A stretch of DNA of 64,000 bases from Streptomyces sp. MRC013 (GTDB lineage Bacteria > Actinomycetota > Actinomycetes > Streptomycetales > Streptomycetaceae), in contig NZ_CP094264.1 of NCBI RefSeq assembly GCF_023614235.1, positions 2,728,001-2,792,000 of the forward strand, read 5' to 3'. Made by a program: the position numbers and the translations under genes. Below the pieces are notes generated by a model. It worked only from the letters and a program-made list of their open reading frames with translations, searched no databases and had not been told where the DNA came from. Below are positions 16,820-24,476 of this stretch, piece by piece; positions within the stretch are counted from its first letter, which is position 1, and every line of letters begins with the position of its first letter.

Positions 16820-17484
16820 GCAGCGATCCCCGGACGGACGTCCCCCTCCAGTACGACGACGGCTACGGCCCCGGGGTCGGGGTCGGGCCGCACCCCCGGC
16901 CCTGGCCGCAGGACGAGCGCTACGACCCCGAGCTGCTCGCCGGGGGCGACCGGCGCAACGTCGTCGACCGCTACCGGTACTGGACGCGTGAGGCGATCGT
17001 CGCCGACCTGGACACCCGCCGCCACGACTTCCACGTCGCCGTGGAGAACTGGGGCCACGACTTCAACATCGGGTCGGTCGTCCGGACGGCCAACGCCTTC
17101 CTGGCCAAGGAGGTGCACATCGTCGGGCGCCGCCGCTGGAACCGGCGCGGCGCGATGGTCACCGACCGGTACCAGCACGTGCGCCACCACCCCGACACCG
17201 CTTCGCTGACGGCTTGGGCGGAGGCCGAGGACCTGCCGATCATCGGCATCGACAACTTGCCGGGCGCGGTGCCGCTGGAGCGTACGGAACTGCCCCGCCG
17301 CTGCGTGCTGCTGTTCGGGCAGGAGGGGCCGGGCCTCCTCGGTGAGGCCCGGAAGCACGCCCGGGCGGTGTGCTCCATCGCCCAGTTCGGCTCGACCCGC
17401 TCCATCAACGCGGGAGCGGCCGCCGCGATCGCCATGCACGCCTGGGTGCAGCGGTACGCCCGGATCGAGGACTCCCCCGCCTGA
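16816..17484 (+). CDS. SpoU/TrmH-family RNA 2'-O-methyltransferase
   Basis: A SAM-dependent RNA ribose methylase with the trefoil-knot SPOUT fold. Motif 1 is seen in ENWGHDFNIGSVVRTANAF (its Asn and Arg are catalytic in the family), motif 2 in LFGQEGPGL, and motif 3 in QFGSTRSINAGAAAAIAMHAW. The N-terminal ~60 residues are a poorly conserved charged extension. The GTG start overlaps the HTTM stop. Whether it acts on tRNA or rRNA cannot be told; short TrmH-like proteins often modify tRNA. Confidence 0.92.
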   Translation: MSSDPRTDVPLQYDDGYGPGVGVGPHPRPWPQDERYDPELLAGGDRRNVVDRYRYWTREAIVADLDTRRHDFHVAVENWGHDFNIGSVVRTANAFLAKEVHIVGRRRWNRRGAMVTDRYQHVRHHPDTASLTAWAEAEDLPIIGIDNLPGAVPLERTELPRRCVLLFGQEGPGLLGEARKHARAVCSIAQFGSTRSINAGAAAAIAMHAWVQRYARIEDSPA

Positions 17485-17568
17485 GCGCGGAGGAGCGGGG
17501 GCGCCCGGTGCGGCCCCGCCGCCCGGGTCACACCGAACGGAACGCCGGGGCCGCATGCGGGGGCCGCC

Positions 17569-17593
17569 GCGGGCGGCGGGTCACGCCGCCCGC
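17569..17593. terminator. Hairpin between convergent methylase and paaN genes
   Basis: Arms GCGGGCGGC and GCCGCCCGC with a 7-base loop (GGGTCAC), 8 bases past the paaN stop. No T run, as is usual in Streptomyces. Confidence 0.5.
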
Positions 17594-17600
17594 CGCAGGA

Positions 17601-19295
17601 TCACGCCGGGCGGCGGACCTCCACCACCCGGAAGCGGTTCGCCACGAAGGCGCCGTCGCACAGGGCGGCGTTCGCGGCGGGGTTGCCGCCCGAACCGTGG
17701 AAGTCGGAGAACGCGGCGGTCTGATTGACGTAGACGCCACCCGTCAGGTTCAGCGACAGCTGCGCCGACTCCTCCAGGCAGACCTCCTCGACCGCGCGCT
17801 CCACGTCCGGGGAGGTCGTGTACGCGCCGACCGTCATCGCGCCCTTCTCGCGGACCGTGCGCCGCAGCAGCTCCAGCGCGCCGGCGGTGGAGTCCACGGC
17901 CACGGCGAAGGAGACGGGGCCGAAGCACTCCGACATGTAGGCGGCCTCCGCGTCCGGCTTGGAACCGTCCAGCTTGACCACGAGCGGAGTGCGCACGACG
18001 GCGTCCGGGAAGTCCGGGTTGACGACCTCGCGGGAGGGCAGGGCGACCTCGCCCAGACCGGCGGCCGCCTCCAGGCGGGCCTTCACGTCCGGGTTGACCA
18101 ACGCGCCCAGCAGGCCGTTCGCCCGGGCGTCGTCGCCCAGCAGGCCCTCCACGGCGGCGGCGAGGTCGGCGACCACCTCGTCGTACGACTTCGGGCCGGC
18201 GTCGGTGGCGATGCCGTCGCGGGGGATCAGCAGGTTCTGCGGGGTCGTGCACATCTGGCCGCTGTACAGGGACAGGGAGAAGGCCAGGTTGGCCAGCATG
18301 CCCTTGTAGTCGTCGGTGGAGTCGACGACGACCGTGTTGACGCCGGCCTTCTCGGTGTAGACCTGCGCCTGGCGGGCGTTGGCCTCCAGCCAGTCGCCGA
18401 ACGACGTCGAACCCGTGTAGTCGATGATCCGGATCTCCGGGCGGACGGCCAGCGTCTTGGCGATGCCCTCACCGGGGCGCTCGACGGCCAGCGCCACCAG
18501 GTTCGGGTCGAAGCCCGCCTCGGCCAGCACGTCACGCGCGATCCGCACCGTCAGCGCCAGCGGCAGGACCGCGCGCGGGTGCGGCTTGACCAGGACGGCG
18601 TTGCCGGTCGCCAGGGAGGCGAACAGGCCCGGGTAGCCGTTCCACGTCGGGAAGGTGTTGCAGCCGATCATCAGGGAGACGCCGCGGCCGACCGGGGTGA
18701 AGGTCTTGCGGAGCTCCAGCGGGTCCCGCTTGCCCTGCGGCTTGGACCACCCGGCCTCCTGCGGCGTCCGGGTCTGCTCCGCGTACGCGTACGCCACCGC
18801 TTCCAGGCCGCGGTCCTGCGCGTGGGGGCCGCCCGCCTGGAACGCCATCATGAACGCCTGCCCGCTGGTGTGCATCACCGCGTGCGCGAACTCGTGCGTG
18901 CGGGCGCTGATGCGGGCGAGGATCTCCAGGCAGACCAGGGCGCGCGTCTCCGGGCCGGCATCCCGCCAGGCTCCCAGGCCGGCGCGCATCGCCGGCAGCA
19001 GCACGTCCGCGTCGGCGTGCGGGTACTCCACGCCGAGCGCCGGGCCGTACGGGGAGACCTCCCCGCCGGTCCAGCCGTCCGTACCGGGCTGGTCCAGGTC
19101 GAAGCGGGAGCCGAGGACCGCCCGGTGGGCGGCGAGGCCGTCCGCGGCGCTCAGCGAGCCGTTCTCCCCGTAGGCCTTCGGGTGCTCCGGGTGCGGGGAC
19201 CAGTAGGCGCGCGTACGGATCGCCTCGAGCGCCTGGTCGAGCGTGGGACGGTGCCTCTCGGACAGGTGGGCGGGGGTCAGCTGCGCGGCGGCCAT
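17601..19295 (-). CDS. paaN: PaaN, aldehyde dehydrogenase-family enzyme of phenylacetate degradation
   Basis: A 564-residue aldehyde dehydrogenase of the stand-alone PaaN type. In organisms without bifunctional PaaZ it is thought to oxidise the semialdehyde formed after ring opening of oxepin-CoA. Seen: NGYPGLFASLATGNAVLVKP (cofactor-binding region), YTGSTSFGDWLE, SLYSGQMCTTPQNLLIP with the presumed catalytic Cys, and SECFGPVSFAV near the end. It has no C-terminal hydratase domain, so ring hydrolysis must come from a separate enzyme not in this window. The ATG at 19295 has AGGAG 10 bases upstream. It is divergent from paaH across a 123-base gap with a PaaR-type operator. Confidence 0.93.
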   Translation of the reverse strand: MAAAQLTPAHLSERHRPTLDQALEAIRTRAYWSPHPEHPKAYGENGSLSAADGLAAHRAVLGSRFDLDQPGTDGWTGGEVSPYGPALGVEYPHADADVLLPAMRAGLGAWRDAGPETRALVCLEILARISARTHEFAHAVMHTSGQAFMMAFQAGGPHAQDRGLEAVAYAYAEQTRTPQEAGWSKPQGKRDPLELRKTFTPVGRGVSLMIGCNTFPTWNGYPGLFASLATGNAVLVKPHPRAVLPLALTVRIARDVLAEAGFDPNLVALAVERPGEGIAKTLAVRPEIRIIDYTGSTSFGDWLEANARQAQVYTEKAGVNTVVVDSTDDYKGMLANLAFSLSLYSGQMCTTPQNLLIPRDGIATDAGPKSYDEVVADLAAAVEGLLGDDARANGLLGALVNPDVKARLEAAAGLGEVALPSREVVNPDFPDAVVRTPLVVKLDGSKPDAEAAYMSECFGPVSFAVAVDSTAGALELLRRTVREKGAMTVGAYTTSPDVERAVEEVCLEESAQLSLNLTGGVYVNQTAAFSDFHGSGGNPAANAALCDGAFVANRFRVVEVRRPA

Positions 19296-19349
19296 GGCGG
19301 ACCAACTCCTCGATGAGCTGGGCAGGGATAGGCGGACAGAGCTAGAGTA

Positions 19350-19363
19350 ACCGAACGATCGGT
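19350..19363. promoter_or_regulatory. PaaR-type operator between paaN and paaH
   Basis: ACCGAACGATCGGT is an exact match to ACCG-NN-CG-NN-CGGT and nearly a perfect palindrome. It lies in the middle of the divergent gap and could control both genes. Confidence 0.75.
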
Positions 19364-19418
19364 CGGGACAAGGGGGTCTCTCCGACCTGTGGAGGACCCA
19401 TCGGGGAGGATCACTGAC

Positions 19419-20968
19419 ATGACCGGCACCGAGGCCAACGCACAGACGGCCGGCACCGCCGTCGGCCGCGACCGGGCCGTCGCCGTCGTCGGCACGGGCA
19501 CCATGGGCCAGGGCATCGCGCAGGTCGCGCTCGTCGCAGGTCACCCCGTGCGCCTCTACGACGCCGTGCCGGGCCGTGCCGGGCAGGCCGCCGAGTCCGT
19601 CCTCGCACGGCTGGACCGGCTGGTCGCCAAGGGCCGCCTCACCCGGGAGGAGCGGGACGCCGCCGCCGCACGCCTCCACCCGGCCGCCGCCCTCGGCGAG
19701 CTGGCCGACGCCGCGCTCGTCGTCGAGGCGGTCGTGGAGCGCCTCGCGGTCAAGCAGGAACTCTTCGCCGCCCTGGAGGAGGTCGTCGGCGACGACTGCC
19801 TGCTCGCCACCAACACCTCCTCGCTCTCCGTCACCGCCGTGGGCGGGGCGCTGCGCCTCCCCGGCCGCTTCGTCGGCATGCACTTCTTCAACCCGGCGCC
19901 GCTGCTCCCCTCGTCGAGATCGTCAGAGGCTTCGCGACGGACGCCGCCTCCGCCGCGCGCGCCCGCGAGACGGCCCGCGCCTGGGGCAAGACCCCGGTCG
20001 CCTGCGCCGACACCCCGGGCTTCATCGTCAACCGCCTCGCCCGCCCCTTCTACGCCGAGGCGTTCGCGGTGTACGAGGAGCAGGGCGCCGATCCGGCCAC
20101 CATCGACGCGGTCCTGCGCGAGTCCGGCGGCTTCCGCATGGGCGCCTTCGAGCTGACCGACCTCATCGGCCACGACGTCAACGAGGCGGTGACCACGTCG
20201 GTCTGGGAGGCGTTCTTCCAGGACCCCCGGTTCCGCCCCTCGCTCGCCCAGCGGCGCCTGGTCGAGGCCGGGATGCTCGGCCGCAAGTCCGGCCGCGGCT
20301 GGTACGCCTACGACGAGGGGGGCGCCCACCGCCCCGAGCCGCACACCGCCGAGCCGGCCGACCCGCCCGCGTACGTCGTCGCCGAGGGGGACCTCGCCCC
20401 CTGCGGCGAGCTGCTCGACATGATCCGCGAGGCCGGGATACCCCTCCGCGAGGAGGAGGAGGACCGGGGCACGCGCCTGGAGCTGCCCAGCGGGGGCCAG
20501 CTGGCGCCGGCCGACGGCCAGACCTCCGTCGAGTTCCGCGACGTCGTCTACTTCGACCTCGCCCTCGACTACCGCGAGGCGACCCGCATCGCGCTCGCCG
20601 CCGGCCCGGACACGTCACGGGAGACCCTCGACCAGGCGACCGGCCTCTTCCAGGCACTCGGCAAGAAGGTCAGCGTCATCGGTGACGTACCGGGCATGAT
20701 CGTCGCCCGGACCGTGGCGCGCCTCATCGACCTCGCGCACGACGCGGTCGCCAAGGGCGTCGCCACCGAGGAGGACGTCGACACCGCGATGCGGCTCGGC
20801 GTCAACTACCCGCTCGGTCCGATCGAGTGGAGCCGCAGGCTCGGCAGGAACTGGGCGTACGGCCTCCTGGAGGAGCTCCACCAGCGCGACCCCTCGGGAC
20901 GGTACGCCCCCTCCCTGGCGCTCTACCGCCACTCCTACGCGGACGGGGAGGGGGAGAGCGGGCGATGA
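19419..20968 (+). CDS. paaH: 3-hydroxyacyl-CoA dehydrogenase PaaH (apparent 1-base frameshift)
   Basis: The NAD-dependent dehydrogenase for 3-hydroxyadipyl-CoA, a beta-oxidation step late in the phenylacetate route. The N-terminal part has the Rossmann motif VVGTGTMGQGIAQVA and a TNTSSLS segment. C-terminal parts show GFIVNRLARPFYAEA, MGAFELTDLIGHDVN, a second GMIVARTVARLIDLAHDA and LGPIEWSRRLG, the two-domain tail of the ~500-residue PaaH type. The frame breaks at a C4 run (19907-19910): one more C restores PLVEIVRGF and a 516-codon gene. Start ATG 19419 follows GGGGAGGA. Its stop overlaps the TetR gene start (ATGA), so the regulator is co-transcribed. Confidence 0.9.
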
Positions 20969-21558
20969 CGACCGTCAGGCGCGACACCTACACCCCCGAG
21001 ACCCTCCTCTCGGTCGCCGTCCGGGTCTTCAACGAGCGCGGTTACGACGGCACGTCCATGGAGCACCTCTCCCGGGCAGCCGGGATCTCCAAGTCCTCGA
21101 TCTACCACCACGTCGCCGGCAAGGAGGAGTTGCTGCGGCGGGCGGTCAGCCGTGCCCTGGACGGGCTGTTCGCCGTGCTCGACGAGGGGCCCGCCACCCG
21201 CGGCCGGGCCGTCGAGCGGGTCGAGTACGTCACCCGGCGCACGGTCGAGGTGCTGGTCGACGAACTGCCGTACGTGACGCTGCTGCTACGGGTGCGCGGC
21301 AACACCCGGACCGAGCGCTGGGCCCTGGAGCGGCGCCGCGAGTTCGACCACCGCATAGCCGATCTGATGAAGGCGGCCGCGGCGGACGGGGACCTCCGCT
21401 CCGACATGGACATAAAGATCGCGACCAGGCTGCTGTTCGGCATGGTGAACTCGCTCGTCGAGTGGTACCGCCCGCAGCCCGGCGACGGGGCCGGCCGCCG
21501 GCAGGTGGCGGACACGCTGGTCCGCATGGCCTTCGAGGGCCTGCGCACCGGCCACTGA
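20965..21558 (+). CDS. paaR: TetR-family regulator, probable PaaR
   Basis: A 197-residue TetR repressor. The N-terminal helix-turn-helix (residues ~12-55) shows LLSVAVRVFNERGYDGTSME and AGISKSSIYHHVAGKEELL. The helical C-terminal domain (RVEYVTRRTVEVLVDELPYV onward) would bind the ligand, phenylacetyl-CoA for known PaaR proteins. It overlaps paaH by 4 bases. Three PaaR-like palindromes lie before paaA, between paaN and paaH, and before the first branched-chain E1 gene, which makes it the likely regulator of the whole block including itself. The name rests on that context, not on an alignment. Confidence 0.82.
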   Translation: MTTVRRDTYTPETLLSVAVRVFNERGYDGTSMEHLSRAAGISKSSIYHHVAGKEELLRRAVSRALDGLFAVLDEGPATRGRAVERVEYVTRRTVEVLVDELPYVTLLLRVRGNTRTERWALERRREFDHRIADLMKAAAADGDLRSDMDIKIATRLLFGMVNSLVEWYRPQPGDGAGRRQVADTLVRMAFEGLRTGH

Positions 21559-21564
21559 CCCCCC

Positions 21565-21607
21565 GCGGCGCAGCGGGCCCCGCCCGGGGCGGGGCCCGCT
21601 GCGCCGC
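21565..21607. terminator. 43-base perfect hairpin between convergent paaR and lrp-type gene
   Basis: Two 20-base arms (GCGGCGCAGCGGGCCCCGCC and its complement) around a 3-base loop, starting 7 bases past the paaR stop and ending 5 bases before the stop of the opposite gene. A bidirectional terminator. Confidence 0.88.
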
Positions 21608-21611
21608 GCCC

Positions 21612-22139
21612 CTACACCCCGTCGGCCGTGAGCCTGCGGTTGAGGTCCGTCTCCTCGAACACCAGCAGCGTGCGCGTGGACAGCACCTCCGGGATCGCCT
21701 GCAGCCTGGTCAGGACCAGCTCGCGCAGGGTGCGGTTGTCCGGTGTGTGCACCAGCAGCAGCACGTCGAAGTCTCCGCTGACCAGGGCGATGTGCGCCGC
21801 GCCCGGAAGCGTCTGCAACTGCTCGCGGACGGTGCGCCACGAGTTCTGCACGATCTTGAGCGTGATGTACGCGGAGGCTCCCTGGCCCGCCCGCTCGTGG
21901 TTGACGCGTGCGCTGAAGCCGCGGATCACCCCGTCGTCGATGAGCCGGTTGATGCGCGCGTAGGCGTTCGCGCGCGACACGTGGACCCGCTCGGCCACCG
22001 ACCGTATCGACGCCCGCCCGTCCGCCTGGAGGATCCGCAGGATGGCGCGGTCGACGGCGTCGAGCGGGCGGGGCGCCGGAGCGCCCTCGCCACCCTGCGA
22101 ATCCTGACCCCGACCGTTGGCCATTTGTTCAGCGTCCAT
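21612..22139 (-). CDS. Lrp/AsnC-family regulator (BkdR-like)
   Basis: A 175-residue Lrp/AsnC regulator: winged HTH at ~25-75 (LDAVDRAILRILQADGRASI, HVSRANAYARINRLIDDGVI) followed by the RAM ligand domain (~85-165, with ITLKIVQNS and SGDFDVLLLVH). The ATG at 22139 has AAGGTGGGG upstream. It is transcribed away from the E1a-E1b-E2 operon, the arrangement of bkdR, which responds to branched-chain amino acids in other bacteria. Control of the adjacent operon is the natural inference. Confidence 0.88.
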   Translation of the reverse strand: MDAEQMANGRGQDSQGGEGAPAPRPLDAVDRAILRILQADGRASIRSVAERVHVSRANAYARINRLIDDGVIRGFSARVNHERAGQGASAYITLKIVQNSWRTVREQLQTLPGAAHIALVSGDFDVLLLVHTPDNRTLRELVLTRLQAIPEVLSTRTLLVFEETDLNRRLTADGV

Positions 22140-22197
22140 ATCCCCCCACCTTTCCTTCGTGGACGAGATGCCCTGTCCCCGGGCTGTGCAAAACCGT

Positions 22198-22206
22198 TTG
22201 TCCACA
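22198..22206 (+). promoter_or_regulatory. DnaA box (TTGTCCACA, Streptomyces consensus)
   Basis: An exact Streptomyces-type DnaA box in the divergent gap between the Lrp-type regulator and the first E1a gene, 35 bases from the PaaR-like site. Confidence 0.5.
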
Positions 22207-22240
22207 GGATCGGGGGCCCTGTAGCCAGAATGGCTCCACG

Positions 22241-22254
22241 ACCGAACAATCGGT
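22241..22254. promoter_or_regulatory. PaaR-like operator upstream of the first E1a gene
   Basis: ACCGAACAATCGGT matches the PaaR core except for one base (CA instead of CG in the middle). It is 67 bases before the E1a ATG, where a repressor could act on the operon promoter. Confidence 0.55.
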
Positions 22255-22320
22255 AGGTGAGGCGTGCCACATTCGCGCCGTCCCCGGGGCTTACGCCCAC
22301 TCCCACGAGGAGGTGCTGTC

Positions 22321-23463
22321 ATGACGGTCCAAGAGCTGCCCGGCGCGGCCTCTTACCGTCCCGGTCCGCCGCCGGCGTGGAAGCCGCGCACGGACCCCGC
22401 GCCGCTGCTCCCGGACCCCGAGCCGTACCGGGTGCTGGGCACGGACGCCGCCGCCGACTTCGCGCCCGACGTCCTGCGCCGGCTCTACGCCGAGCTGGTG
22501 CGCGGCCGCCGGTACAACACGCAGGCGACCGCGCTCACCAAGCAGGGACGGCTGGCCGTGTACCCGTCCAGCACGGGTCAGGAGGCCTGCGAGGTGGCCG
22601 CCGCGCTCGTCCTGGAGGAGCGGGACTGGCTGTTCCCGTCGTACCGGGACACCCTGGCCGCCGTGGCGCGCGGACTGGACCCCGTCGAGGCGCTGACGCT
22701 GCTGCGGGGCGACTGGCACACCGGATACGACCCGCGCGAGTGCCGCATCGCCCCCCTGTGCACCCCGCTCGCCACGCAGCTCCCGCACGCCGTGGGCCTG
22801 GCCCACGCCGCACGCCTCAAGGGCGACGACGTCGTGGCGCTGGCCATGATCGGCGACGGCGGCACCAGCGAGGGCGACTTCCACGAGGCGCTGAACTTCG
22901 CCGCCGTGTGGCAGACCCCCGTCGTCTTCCTCGTGCAGAACAACGGCTTCGCGATCTCCGTGCCGCTCCACAAGCAGACCGCTGCCCCGTCGCTCGCCCA
23001 CAAGGCGGTCGGTTACGGCATGCCGGGCCGGCTCGTCGACGGCAACGACGCGGCCGCCGTCCACCAGGTCCTCTCCGAGGCGGTGGCCCGCGCCCGGCGC
23101 GGCGGCGGCCCCACGCTCGTCGAGGCCGTGACGTACCGCCTCGACGCCCACACCAACGCCGACGACGCGACCCGGTACCGCGGGGACGCCGAGGTCGAGG
23201 CGTGGCGGCGGCACGACCCGGTCGAGCTCCTGGAGCGGGAGCTGACGGAGCGCGGCCTCATCGACGAGGAGGGCATCCGGGAAGCGGCCGAAGAGGCCGA
23301 GACGATGGCCGCGCGGCTGCGCGAGCGGATGAACGCCGACGCCCGGCTCGACCCCGTGGACCTGTTCACCCACGTCTACGCGGAGCAGACCGCGCAGCTG
23401 AGGGAGCAGGCCGCGCAGCTGCGGGCCGAGCTGGACGCCGAAGCGGAAGGCGACGACCGATGA
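22321..23463 (+). CDS. bkdA: 2-oxoacid dehydrogenase E1 alpha subunit (branched-chain type), set 1
   Basis: The thiamine-diphosphate-binding alpha subunit (380 aa) of a branched-chain 2-oxoacid dehydrogenase, which makes branched acyl-CoA starters for fatty acids and polyketides. The ThDP motif runs from GDGGTSEGDFHEALNF to VQNN. LAVYPSSTGQEAC and RLDAHTNADDATRY (phosphorylation-loop region) are typical. The ATG at 22321 has GAGGAGG upstream. It opens a three-gene operon with 4-base or smaller overlaps. The C-terminus has a short duplicated TAQLREQA/AAQLRAEL helix. Pyruvate dehydrogenase is possible, but the two-subunit E1 and the Lrp-type neighbour favour the branched-chain role. Confidence 0.88.
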   Translation: MTVQELPGAASYRPGPPPAWKPRTDPAPLLPDPEPYRVLGTDAAADFAPDVLRRLYAELVRGRRYNTQATALTKQGRLAVYPSSTGQEACEVAAALVLEERDWLFPSYRDTLAAVARGLDPVEALTLLRGDWHTGYDPRECRIAPLCTPLATQLPHAVGLAHAARLKGDDVVALAMIGDGGTSEGDFHEALNFAAVWQTPVVFLVQNNGFAISVPLHKQTAAPSLAHKAVGYGMPGRLVDGNDAAAVHQVLSEAVARARRGGGPTLVEAVTYRLDAHTNADDATRYRGDAEVEAWRRHDPVELLERELTERGLIDEEGIREAAEEAETMAARLRERMNADARLDPVDLFTHVYAEQTAQLREQAAQLRAELDAEAEGDDR

Positions 23464-24476
23464 CCACCGTGGCAGCCAAGCGGGCGGCCAAGCCCGCCAC
23501 CATGGCGCAGGCCCTCCAGCGGGCCATGCGCGACGCGATGGCCGAGGACCCGACGGTGTACGTCATGGGCGAGGACGTCGGCACGCTGGGCGGCGTCTTC
23601 CGCGTCACCGACGGACTCGCCGAGGAGTTCGGCGAGGACCGCTGCGCGGACACGCCGCTCGCCGAGGCCGGCATCCTCGGCACGGCCGTCGGCATGGCGA
23701 TGTACGGGCTGCGGCCGGTCGTCGAAATGCAGTTCGACGCCTTCGCCTACCCCGCCTTCGAGCAGCTCCTCAGCCATGTCGCCAAGATGCGGAACCGCAC
23801 GCGCGGCGCGATGCCGATGCCGCTGGTCGTCCGCGTCCCGTACGGCGGCGGGATCGGCGGTGTCGAGCACCACAGCGACTCCTCCGAGGTGTACTACATG
23901 GCGACCCCGGGGCTCCACGTCGTCACCCCCGCGACGGTCGAGGACGCCTACGGACTGCTCCGCGCCGCCATCGCCTCCGACGACCCGGTCGTCTTCCTGG
24001 AGCCGAAGCGGCTGTACTGGTCGAAGTCCGACTGGTCGCCCGAGAGCCCGGCCGCGGTGGAGCCGATCGGCCGCGCCGTGGTGCGCCGCAGCGGCCGCAG
24101 CGCCACGCTGATCACGTACGGCCCGTCCGTACCGGTCTGCCTGGAGGCGGCCGAGGCGGCACAGGCGGAGGGCTGGGACCTGGAGGTCGTGGACCTGCGC
24201 TCGCTGGTGCCGTTCGACGACGAGACCGTCTGCGCGTCGGTGCGGCGCACGGGACGCGCGATCGTCGTGCACGAGGCCACCGGCTTCGCCGGGCCGGGTG
24301 CGGAGATCGCCGCCCGGGTCACCGAGCGGTGCTTCCACCACCTGGAGGCCCCGGTGCTGCGGGTGGCCGGGTTCGACATCCCGTACCCGCCGCCCATGCT
24401 GGAGCGGCATCACCTGCCGGGTGTGGACCGGGTCCTGGACGCGGTCGCCCGGCTCCAGTGGGAGGCGGCGAGCTGA
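23460..24476 (+). CDS. bkdB: 2-oxoacid dehydrogenase E1 beta subunit, set 1
   Basis: The 338-residue beta subunit that completes the E1 heterotetramer. Typical features: MGEDVGTLGGVFRVTDGL, DTPLAEAGILGTAVGMA, the PYGGGIGGVEHHSDSSE loop and EPKRLYW. The C-terminal transketolase domain holds VVDLRSLVPFD and HEATGFAG. Its ATG overlaps the E1 alpha stop (ATGA) and its stop overlaps the E2 start (TGATG), so all three subunits are translationally coupled. Confidence 0.92.
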   Translation: MTTVAAKRAAKPATMAQALQRAMRDAMAEDPTVYVMGEDVGTLGGVFRVTDGLAEEFGEDRCADTPLAEAGILGTAVGMAMYGLRPVVEMQFDAFAYPAFEQLLSHVAKMRNRTRGAMPMPLVVRVPYGGGIGGVEHHSDSSEVYYMATPGLHVVTPATVEDAYGLLRAAIASDDPVVFLEPKRLYWSKSDWSPESPAAVEPIGRAVVRRSGRSATLITYGPSVPVCLEAAEAAQAEGWDLEVVDLRSLVPFDDETVCASVRRTGRAIVVHEATGFAGPGAEIAARVTERCFHHLEAPVLRVAGFDIPYPPPMLERHHLPGVDRVLDAVARLQWEAAS

